Source: Halichondria panicea (taxonomy: Eukaryota > Porifera > Demospongiae > Suberitida > Halichondriidae). From it: a stretch of 64,000 nucleotides of DNA. Within the stretch, counting starts at the first letter, position 1. Each line of letters begins with the position of its first letter. Below the pieces are notes generated by a model, which saw nothing but the letters and a program-made list of their open reading frames with translations, was not told the DNA's origin and did not search any database. Shown here in pieces: positions 46,209 through 57,000 of this stretch. The DNA is taken from NCBI RefSeq assembly GCF_963675165.1, contig NC_087388.1, forward strand, positions 2,768,800-2,832,799. The letters run 5' to 3'. The position numbers and the translations under genes are program-made.

Positions 46209-46214
46209 AATAAA
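46209..46214 (+). terminator. Polyadenylation signal of the beta-helix gene
   Basis: AATAAA 54 bases after the stop codon. Confidence 0.6.
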
Positions 46215-46469
46215 GTTTGCATGGACCATGCTTAGTATGGCTTGCACTTTTGTTGTATAATTATAGCTCATGCAGTAATTCTATTTTGAATTGAATAGCA
46301 GTTATACTCTTAAGATGCTTATTTTGAAAAATATAGCTCCAAGCGACTCATGAATCCCTCTCTCCTTGTGGGACCACAGAGATAATGCATGGTGATATTA
46401 TACAACTATCACTGAAAGATTTACCTATATTTCCCACAGTCATGCATGTGCATACATTAGGGTGGTTGC

Positions 46470-46516
46470 TAGCCTCGATTCCAGGTCGTATTTTAATCGG
46501 CCTTGAATCGAGGCTA
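46470..46516. mobile_element. 47-bp TAGCCTC hairpin with perfect 9-bp target duplication
   Basis: TAGCCTCGATTCCAGGTCG and its near-perfect inverse with almost no loop, flanked by ggtggttgc on both sides (46461-46469 and 46517-46525). Confidence 0.85.
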
Positions 46517-46683
46517 GGTGGTTGCTATTTAGGGAGGAAATTCATGCGTAGAATAATTAAAGTGACAAAGGAACCATACTTAGCGCAGTCATGGCTAACA
46601 ACACCACCGCACTAACACCTTCCATGCAACAAGAGAAGAATTCAAGCAGCTATAATTATTCTAGTATCATTCTAGTATCATTA

Positions 46684-46731
46684 TAGCCTCGATCCCAGGA
46701 CGCACTTCTTGAAGGCCTGCGAAGGAGGCTA
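46684..46731. mobile_element. 48-bp TAGCCTC hairpin
   Basis: TAGCCTCGATCCCAGGACGC to GGCCTGCGAAGGAGGCTA. Flanks gtatcatta and ttatcattc agree at 7 of 9 positions, suggesting a decayed duplication. Confidence 0.6.
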
Positions 46732-47059
46732 TTATCATTCATCATTTGTTCCTCAATATCTGTCAATGAATGAATGAATGACAATGATGCCACTTAGATA
46801 CATGCATTATGTATATATAACAAAATAATTACTACAAAATTTGCTCACGCTAGCGTATAGTAAATGTGACACTGCATGTATACAATTCAAAGTGTGAGCC
46901 ACTGTTTTACGTCCTAATCTGAATCAAGAGTTCACTAATGAACTTGTCTAAAATTCATTGCACTGACAATAATATAAAATCATAACAATTATGATAAACA
47001 CCATAATAATTATAGCAGTATGATCGATGAAACTACTTTTATAGAGGTTAGGTATAGAG
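46732..47059. other. Short intergenic stretch
   Basis: ATGAATGAATG microrepeat near 46765, otherwise AT-rich 3' flank of PLPBP. Confidence 0.4.
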
Positions 47060-47836
47060 TCACATAGTCTTTTTTAGCTCTCTTGCTCCAAATATGGTGC
47101 TGCCCACTCTCACATTAGTGCTGCCTGCCTTTATTGCTTCTTCATAGTCAGCTGACATTCCCATACTCAGTTCACAGTCTTCTTCGCTCATACTCAAACT
47201 CTGACATATTTGCCTTCTAGTAGCCACTAAAGCTTCAAAGTCTGGGTTAGAACCTATTGTGTAGTCATGTCCAAATCTGCCAATTGTCATCAAACCCTTG
47301 AATTCAAGATTAAAACAGTTTTCCAGTACATGGTGAACAATCTCAGCAGTAGTATCAGGATCACACCCACTTTTGGATGCTTCACCGCTTGTGTTCACTT
47401 GTACGAACACATGTAATTTTTGTGAAGGATCAGTTTGTTTCTTTCCCCAACTGGCGTCTAAGGCTGTTGCTAAGCGATCTGAGTCAACAGTTTCCACACA
47501 CCAGATGTGAGGAATAGAGAGGACATTGTTGCACTTGTTTCTCTGCAAATGTCCGATAAAATGCCAACGAATATTTGGTAAGTCAACAAGGAGGGAGCTC
47601 GATGCTTTATCTACTAATTCTTGAACGTAATTTTCCCCAAAGTGACACTGTCCTTGCTTATATGCTTCGAGAATGTCCTGCGGAGGTTTTTTTTTACTGA
47701 CAGCAACCAAACGTACAGGGTGACTTGCAAACTTGGATGCCATGGTTACTGTAGCTTGGACTTCTCGCAGAGCTTTGCCAATGTCATGAGTGGTTCTAGC
47801 AGTGGTAGAGGAGCCTGCTGCATTTGCTTCAGCCAT
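47060..47836 (-). CDS. PLPBP: Pyridoxal phosphate homeostasis protein
   Basis: Single-exon orthologue of PLPBP/YggS, a fold-type III PLP-binding protein that buffers vitamin B6 in cytosol and mitochondria. It has the lysine that binds PLP (LVAVSKKKP), HFGENYVQE, WHFIGHLQRNK, the VQVNTSGE strand, GLMTIGRFGHD, and the phosphate-binding end (LSMGMSADYEEAI, STNVRVGSTIFGAR). I start at ATG 47836, giving 258 residues, close to the usual length. The frame is open further upstream (to about 47930) but without ATG. It is head-to-head with CDAN1; 211 bp separate the two start codons. Confidence 0.93.
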   Translation of the reverse strand: MAEANAAGSSTTARTTHDIGKALREVQATVTMASKFASHPVRLVAVSKKKPPQDILEAYKQGQCHFGENYVQELVDKASSSLLVDLPNIRWHFIGHLQRNKCNNVLSIPHIWCVETVDSDRLATALDASWGKKQTDPSQKLHVFVQVNTSGEASKSGCDPDTTAEIVHHVLENCFNLEFKGLMTIGRFGHDYTIGSNPDFEALVATRRQICQSLSMSEEDCELSMGMSADYEEAIKAGSTNVRVGSTIFGARELKKTM

Positions 47837-48047
47837 GTTTGTCTTGTTGTGAGGAGTCACGCCAGCCAGTGCAGTGGGACTGAAAGCAGGTAAAGATCGA
47901 CAATTGGACAACACTGTTACTAATTCATGGGTAATGATCTCTATCTGTAGAAGTGAATATTAGATAGTTCTTTATACGTACCCTTGACCTATTAATGCTC
48001 ATGGTCTTGTCATTTCATGGACATCCATTGTGAAGTACTACAGAAAT
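47837..48047. promoter_or_regulatory. Bidirectional promoter between PLPBP and CDAN1
   Basis: Only 211 bp lie between the divergent start codons, so both genes very likely share this promoter. No TATA box is evident. Confidence 0.6.
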
Positions 48048-51000
48048 ATGCTGACCTCCTTGTGCTCCAAAGAGAGGTTGGATACCAGTGATACACTGTC
48101 TCTACTTCATTGCATACAAGAAGAGTCGACGCCATTCCTCACGTCTAAGCAATCGATCACCCTAGCCCTGTCAACAGACAACCATGATTCAAGATTATTA
48201 TCTAGTAGACTCTCGCAAGACTCCAAACTCTCACCCTGTAATGCGTCATCGTTTCAGACTGAGGCGTGTGGTCACAGGAAATCTAGAGGAGGTAAGAGTA
48301 AGGACCCCAGTATGACGAAGAAGAGTAGAGGGCGGGGGAGAGGGGAATTCCCTCATGTTGAGGGTGGGGCAGTGGTGAGAAAAGAGAGAGTGTTCCTTGA
48401 TTTAAGTAATGATGACGAGTTTCCTCCAATGACACCAACAATGAAACAGCAGTGAGTTTATCTTAAAGAAATCGTAAAAAAAATCCATGTATCAATTATG
48501 TTTGTGAGACAATGTAATGTACATTCATTGGATAATTAGAGTGGTGTAATTACATCAACTATGGTGTGCATGTACATACTATACTTAAATTATAAATTTA
48601 CTTCTGTTGGTTATCAAATTGTGCAGGAAGAAGGGAAGATCCTCCAGTGGTCCTCCAAGACGTATCAAGCCCACCTCTCTCCAGTCAACCCCTCACACTG
48701 CCACACACTTCACGATTCCAACACCCTCACACCCTCACGGAGGCAACTCCCCCTGGAAGTCCAACTCCACATTCACCAAGCAGCCAGCATTCTCTTCTTG
48801 TGATGATGAGCAAAAAGTTACTCCGCCAAAGAGCCAAAACCATTCCAAGAGTGATCACCACGCTATAGATGTTTCGGCAGATTCTTTCATTTCGTCGGCC
48901 AACAAAACTCCAGATCATCTGAAAAGGCTTGAGCAGCGAATATCTGGTGCCCGAATGGATGACAGCTTAAGCTCGAAGATAAGCACACACTCCATTTTCG
49001 ATCTCACAAATTCACAAGATTCACCATCTTTAAACAGTTCTAAATCTAATCTTAACCCGACCACCACCCCTCCAATTAATATGACCCCTCGTGTCACATC
49101 ATCACCCATTTTTCCCACACTGCAAGTGTCCCGTGAAGGCGTTTCTAACGAGGAAGTGGTAGAAAAGGTTGCTTGTATGTACTCGTCTCTGATTAAAGAA
49201 GGGAGGGTGCCTAACCTGACGTCACAGATACACTTCATCATTCAGCTTCTTACCATGAGTCAGGGGAGAGCAGGAAGTCATAAGCTGCTACGTGGTGAGT
49301 CTGCATAGTTCAGTGGAATTCTTGTACATGACAATACTCCGAATTTTCCCCGCTCTTATAATATATTAATGCTATAGTAAGCTCCCATTTGTACAGTCAT
49401 GCAGTATTCAATGTTGTGCGCACAGACTCATCAGGCCTGTTTGAGTCAATCGACAACTGTGTCTACTTTGCTGTTTCTGTGCTGGACAAAATCAGAAGGT
49501 GACACAATCCTTTAAATAAATGATGAATTAAGTATAGACCACATTATTCAAGCCTCACTTGTAGATGAAGAGAGATTGATACTGACTGTTTGTACAAAGA
49601 TCAACGTATATGTACCTTGTAGCCTCCTCCTGAGCCTTGATCGAGCCACCCTCCAGCTGTTGGTCGAGAATCCGAGAGTGGAGACATTTCAACCTGGTCT
49701 AGTGTCCTTCCTCACTGAGGCTTGTCAGAACAGGAGGCAAGAGGTAAGCCAATTTTTGGTTTGGGTGTGTTTCTTGTGAAAATGAATTAGGCTAAATTCA
49801 CATGTTTTAGAGGTATAAGTTATATACGTAGAATGGAAACTCAATCTGTACTTGAGTTATATGGTATGGGTATATCGCTTACATTTGGCCATTTTGTAAG
49901 ATCTAAAACTGGGTATAGACTGGGGACAAAGTTAGCATACAGCTACATGTAGTACTACAGAGTCTATGATTATATATACTATGTCCATGCATCCACGGGT
50001 TTACATTGGTGTTGCAGTAATCTTGTCAATCCATCGAAAAACACCACGAGATCCTTCATAATTATTGTTCATACATTTATAGCAATTATAATATTGATGG
50101 GTGTGTCCGTATTAGACCCTCCAGGGTGCTCTACTACCCCTCACATCCACTCGTGTCCCATTTCTGGAAGAGCAGGATGGAAGTCGTAACTTTCCCTCCA
50201 TGAGAGCCTTCCATGCTTTCAAGAAACAGAGGGACCTCTTCTACTCTGTGTTCAGGGACTGGGAGGGCAACCATAGCAACCAGAGATGGAGTTTCCAGGA
50301 GACACAGGGTGACAAAATACGGTATGTGATGTGGTGATGATGGGTGATGTACGAGATATTTTCAATGCATGGCTACTGTAACTGTGTAAATTGACTTGTG
50401 ACAATCCAGCTCAACTCTCTCTTCAGCCCTAGATATAATGTTTGCACTTTGCACTCTGTAGGATCCTGATCAGACAGTACGGTGAAGTGTGCAGTCTCTC
50501 GCATCTGGCCAGGCTGTTCACACGGCAACTTATTGATGTAAGCCCATTGCAATCACAACATTCAATCTTATGTCGATGAGTACGTATATAATAATTATTT
50601 TGATGTAACTGATGTAACAGTATTGTCAGTGTATTCACAAGTTTTGGAATGAAAGCATAGTTGCTCCTGATATTCATATGTACATGTATAGCAATTCTTA
50701 GCTCACCGTACATAATTATATTGAAAAGTTTACTTGCTGAAATGAGTACAGAATACTATCCTATAGACTTGTAAGCATCCTTTCTCTGCTGGTGACTTGT
50801 ATAGTAGTGGTCTAGCCGGACACATCAAGAACACCGACCCGCAAAGACTCAGACGGTTTGTCATTTTTACAGATCATTCTACATGTGCTTGCTTGTAATC
50901 AATGTACATGTACTAGTCTAGTACAATAAGAGCTAGTATTCATATACGTACATGTATGCTCAAAACTAGAGTCTATAGCTATGAGTTACGTCAGGAGTAG

Positions 51001-54000
51001 ATGAATGGTTGCGCGTATGTAGTATTGAGAAACATAAAGAGTGCAGTGTAATATTATAAAACCAATTCCGTCAGACTGACAGAGCGTTTCTTCATTCCCC
51101 GTACATCTGGAACCGGCCCCTGCCCTCCTCCCTCATTCTCACCCTCAGAGGAGTTTTTCAGAGCATTCATAGTAGAGGCAGACAGGTGAGGAGAAGTTCC
51201 ATAATATAAACTGGGAGAAGAATTATATGTACATATATACACAGAATTCGAATTGAGTGTCGTCTTATGCCTATTGAGAAAGTTTCTCACTGTGTCATTC
51301 TAACTGTACTGCTTTTGTATACTAACAGAAAACAGTTAAACTTTTTTAGCAAATGTTTTGGGTGACTTTTAGACCCTTCCTTTAAATCGTTCCAAAATTC
51401 TTGGATTCACGTGCCATTATTTACCCCTATAGCCATGTATTCAACCAGCATCTGAGAGATGCACTGTACGAAGAAATGTCTAAGGTACTGTACACATCTG
51501 TTTTGTACTGCAAGCAAACAGGAAACAGTTGAATAATTATAGCTATACAGTTGTACGTACGTATAATTGTTAACATGAGTTCTGAATCCGCCTGCAGCTG
51601 CACACTTCATGCTCCTCAATTGAGACCAATGGTGTGCCTGACCTACTCCAGACACTGAGGAGTGTGGCAAAGTTCTTGGGACTGCTCGAGTTCCTCCCCT
51701 ACACACTCCCCACCATTCAATTGAACCAAGGCCGGGACATGGTACGTGTGTGTGTGTGTAAAATGAATGTTAATTGTAGGCTTCAAGCACTGTATGTGTA
51801 CCTTGAAATCTTTTTTTATGGTTTAATGAAGTTAGTGTTGTTACGGCTTATGCCGTGAAAGAGCCAAGATTTTCATACTTGTCTTGTACTAAACTTCTGT
51901 GTCTACTGTAGTACTTAATTTGATACAGCACATCTGCACCTTTGGCAAATTTATCTCCGAAGCCAAGGTCAGAGGTCATTTGTCCCTAACTGTCCCCTGG
52001 GTAGTTCAGTACATGAGTATGATGGACCCCCAAGCTGCAATGGTACCCCACTATCGTCAGTTGATAGTGACCCTCATTGACCTATACAGGTTAGTTACAT
52101 GCTACATGTATCTGTAAACTTGCTACGTATACAAAATTCTGGGATTCCTTGTCTCAAGGCTACGTACAGTCGAATACCACGTACTACCTTCTCTCAATGA
52201 GTTCATTTTTCTGTAGGGAAGTGCTAAGTGATTCTGCTTCCTTCTGTTCTGCTCAGTTCCTCATTGTCACCAGTCTCGGCTGGCTCTTTGAGGTCAGTGC
52301 ACATGATAAACCACATGTGGCACATAAATTTATCCTGATTCCATGACATCGTTTCACCTGGCTTTTACCATTCTGTTAATTTTTCCCTTGAACAGAACCC
52401 TCACATGCCAAGTGAGCTGTTTTTTGACCACCTCAGAAATTCCACCCCCCTACCAATTCATCATTCTACTGCAGACTCTGTTTGTATGGTTAGTATCCCA
52501 TGGGGCTATCATGTTAATTTACATACACAGTCTGTCTTGCAGAAAGCTTTTGCTTATTGGGGAGAGGTTGTTTGTGGCCTTTTTTAGCTCCATTGTCGGC
52601 CATACTACTCGCATGCATGTGACAGACATTGACATTAATTTAGTTACGCTTCTTTCTTTTGCAGGATTCTGAACCTCATGCAGTTACTACCAGTGTGGTG
52701 TACGCCTGCTGTCCCTACCTGAGTGTGTTTGAATGCATTCTGTTGTGAACTATTTACGTATTTGTTCACTTGCAGATGAGCTTCGATCCTTACTGACTGA
52801 GTTTGCTTCTGGGAATCACTCTCAACCAAGTGAGAATTATCTGTAACAGTTAGAACTTGATAGTTTTGAGTGCAGGTCCAATGAGAAAGATCAAACCTCT
52901 GTCGACAAGCTTCAATAAACTGGAAGACAGTGCTGCGCACAAACTGCAGGTATGTAGGATTTACACGTGAATTAGCTGTTGGAATCTGGAATTTCATTAG
53001 CTGCACTGTTCATCGTCATAGGTTCTGCTCAGAGAGAGCTTCTTTCGCGGTCACCCTCCGTACCTGAAGCAGGTGTGTGATGTCACCAGCGAAAGGGTGG
53101 TTGCCGTGGCAATTGATCACTGTACGTCAGTCATCCTGCCACGAGCCGTGTCTAGCGCCGTGTGTCAAATGGGAGAGTGGATGAAACAGAAATGGTACCA
53201 GCCAACAGTTAATTGAGTTCCTGTAGTATTGGGTTGCTGAATGAATTTTCTCTCCTAAGTTCCTGAGATAGTTGTTTGATGTGTATATTCATAATTGTAG
53301 CTACAACTTCATTGTATGTACTGTCTTCCTCCCATAGCAATGAATGGGATCCCAGTAGGTCCTTGTCAACTGTAGAACCAGTCACCAGGGTAAGTGGAAA
53401 GAGCTAGCACACACTATACACTGTGAGGTGACCTTATAGACACTTGTATACGTATATACATCATAGTGTGTAGGGTGAGGTAACCATATACATGTAGGTC
53501 TTTGTAGCAAGGAAGGGTGTATATACTCTTAATGAATAAATCCCCAATCTAGGAAGATGCTGAGAGACAAGCGCTGTGTGTTTTGGACTCCATCTACACC
53601 TCTCTTCATTCTGACATTAGTCTGTTCACAAACCAGTGAGTGGAATTTGTCATTAATGGCTCTGCTAAGTTGCTTGCTTTACGTCTGTACGTCGCCTAAA
53701 TTATTATTGAATGATAAAAGGTATTCAGTGTCTCGTTTCTCCATGCAGGCACTGTACTTCCGAACCAGTGAAGGTTCTCAATATATTACTAGCTGATTCC
53801 CCGTCATTACAGGTACCGGCACTACAAACAATGTAGCTGTCAGCGAATTAATTGACGTACGTATGTTAATTGTAGATTTTGAACAGTACCAATGCTGTGT
53901 GCTCTGAGATGGCTTTAGAGAAAATTTCCAAATGGATTGAAGAGAAAGTTAAAAGTGAGCCAAGTTAGTATTCTTCTGCATTGTGTACAGTAGAATAATT

Positions 54001-57000
54001 ACATTCTAACCTTCCCTTTTATGTTTGGGTACAAGTTTGGGTGTTAAGTTTGCATGCTAAGATGTTGTTGCCACACACCAACTTTAACACCCAACTAGCT
54101 CTATTTTGTAACTGGGTTGGTCACATTGTTTAGCATTTAGAATTACTATAGTATCTCATTACTTCATATAAGCATTTTCATTAATACTCTATACTGCCAA
54201 AACAACAATTCATGCAGTAATATAGTTTTAACATGGTATAAAAAGAGGCTCAGCAATAAATCTCTACAATCAAATCTCAACGCCCATTGCTAAGAATGTT
54301 CGAACCAAAGACTGTCTTGCTCGCTGTCCTTGTGATTTCTGTTTTGCTGGTGTGCCTGTCTCCAGCTGATGCCAGAAAGTCGAAATCAAAGTCAAAGTCT
54401 AATTCTCGATCACCCATGACACCCACTAACCCACCAGAGCCTGAGGTCGACTGTGTCTGTGTGGCCAACTTCACGGCTCAAGCTATTTTCAATCTTGGAG
54501 AATTGATATTCATGGCTCTTGGAGAATGTCTTCCAATATGTGATGCCGAACCTACTGCTCCCCCGGCTACAGTAGCACCTACGCCATTAGGTAGGAGAAA
54601 ACGACAAGAAGATATCTCCTGTGGTGGTTGTTTTTTGAGTCAGTTGGCACTTTTCGTACCTCCATCTATTCCTGAGAGTTGTTTCCAATAATTGAGAGAA
54701 GCAAGCAAGACAAAAAACTGAACTACATGTAGCATTATAGTTAGATTCTGTCTATCGAATTCATGCATGTAAAGCTATAGGTACGTACGTAGTGTTTTAA
54801 TTAAGTACACTATAGTACGTGTTTGATAATAATTACATAGTCATGTCAGTATAATCAATAATTAGCGAGTCGTTGGATTATAGATGTGATATAAATCAGT
54901 CAGTGAAATGGACCCCAGTTGCTGGTAGATGTATAGAATGCTTCTAAGCAACCATCAATTTCTTTGGATCGCTAGGGTCACGTTAGCTCGTGTCCACAAC
55001 GTCCATTTGGCTTATAAGGTGTGCATTTGTAGCCGTACGTGCATGCATTGTATGTCGTTAAAGGCGAGTCAGTCTGCACAATTAATTTATGCCGCTAATG
55101 TTATTTCTAATTTTATGGCACCCTAGTTCTAATCTGTTGCCTGTGTCAATTAAACTGTAACCGCTGTGGGTTGTTTCTACAATATTTAACACAGCAATCT
55201 ATTTATTCTCTTGCATAGATTTGTTCCATGAAGAGCTCCTAAGAAGTGTGGAGCGTGTAAGGAGGTCACTAAAGTCAGTTATGAAGGCTAGATCACAAAA
55301 TGATGGCAAGATTGTTGAGATAGGGGAAATGGATCAGTATCCAAAAAAAAAACCCGATCATTTTGGAGCTATTGAGAACTGTAGTCTTCTAGTCAAGCGA
55401 TTCGAGGTATTATAAACTAAGGTTCATAACATAATTCACGGGTGTGTTACATATGTACAAGATATTGCTCTTAAAATCTTTGTCCGGTGTTTTTGCCTCT
55501 CAGGAGTCAATAATTAGTGTTCTGAAAATGGATGGGCGATTCTCCATATCAGGTATGTTTTTACTGTTGACCTGCCAGTTCCATAAAGTATCAAAGCTCA
55601 GGTACGTAGCACAATAATAATTATTAGCTGCAAGCAGTCACGCTGGTATGGTCTCACGCTGTTCACTGTACATACTTGAATTCCTTTCAATGTAGATGTC
55701 CTTGAAGTTAATCAGCGCATTGTTGATTATTTGGAGGTTACAGCATTTGTCCTACCTGGTGTGCCACTACAAAATGTGCGTCAATCACTATGGAGCGTAC
55801 AATAATGCATGTACATGATGCTTGTACATTTATGCTTCCAATTTCAATACAAAGTGTAATAGTGTGTATCCTTATGATTGTAGTGTTTACCACCTGAATG
55901 CAAGAGACTACCCAAGCTGACAGTGAAGTTTGCTATTGATCAGAGTAAGTTGTAATGGGACGTTGCATTGATTTAATTTCCAAAATAGAACTTCCTAGAA
56001 TGCGTAATTACTGTAACCGTTGCAGTTACGAAAGGATTGTTATCAACTCGAGAGGCTGGTACTGAAACTGTGAAACTGTTTATTTCACTGTGGAAAAATA
56101 TCAAAGGTACAATACCGCGTTTAGAACTGGGTGGCTTCTCTGTAATTTATTCATAATTTTATTATACATGTAGGTCTTAAAATAGATATTCCATTCCATG
56201 ATCTACTGAGTACAGAAGCTTTTGATAAATTTATGGAACAAGAAAAGGTGAGGTTACACATACGTTGATCGTAGTGTTTTAGTGTTTGATCGCAGTATTT
56301 GTAAACATTGGCCTGTTTTACTCTCAGACTTAGTTATAAGAGTGTCGATAGTTTTGAAAAAAGATTTGCATTCCTTGGGAACCCACCCATTATATAAAAC
56401 GGGGAGCCTAAAAACCACTAAGTCATCAAGCCATCAAGTTGACAGTACACCAAAGTTGGCCCATGTTATACTGATTACTTGCTATATAATTATACGAACG
56501 TTGTGTATGTCACTATAGAGATTCATTGTAAGGATCTCAGATCCTGTAGCCTAAAATGTGTTATAATGGGTGCTGGTATTAATTTGCTAAAATACATGAG
56601 TTGATGACACATATCTACGTATGTATAATTGTACACTGATCTGTAGGTGGACATAGTTTGGCAATCCCTGGCGAGTTTTCTCACAGCAATATTGAACTCT
56701 GACCTTGTATCATCCGCCCTAATGGAAGGAATGTGGCTGTGTCAATACCTACAATTTCCTGAGGAACAGCAGCTGGTATATTAGCAATAACTTCTATAAG
56801 TGTGCCATCTGATTTGCATACCTTCTATTGAGCTACATGTATATACATGTACGTATGCAGTATGAGAAGATGCGGCATATTACTAGGCATATGGAGCACA
56901 TGTCTTACTAGTAACTTTGATTTCCTTGTTTTGTAATGTGCGATTGATAAAAGGTCTTTGATCTAATAATAGTAAACATCGTTAAGTACAGTGAATAATG

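Noticed and set aside
47837-47914. N-terminal extension of PLPBP
   Set aside because: Frame is open but has no ATG; family length agrees with ATG at 47836.
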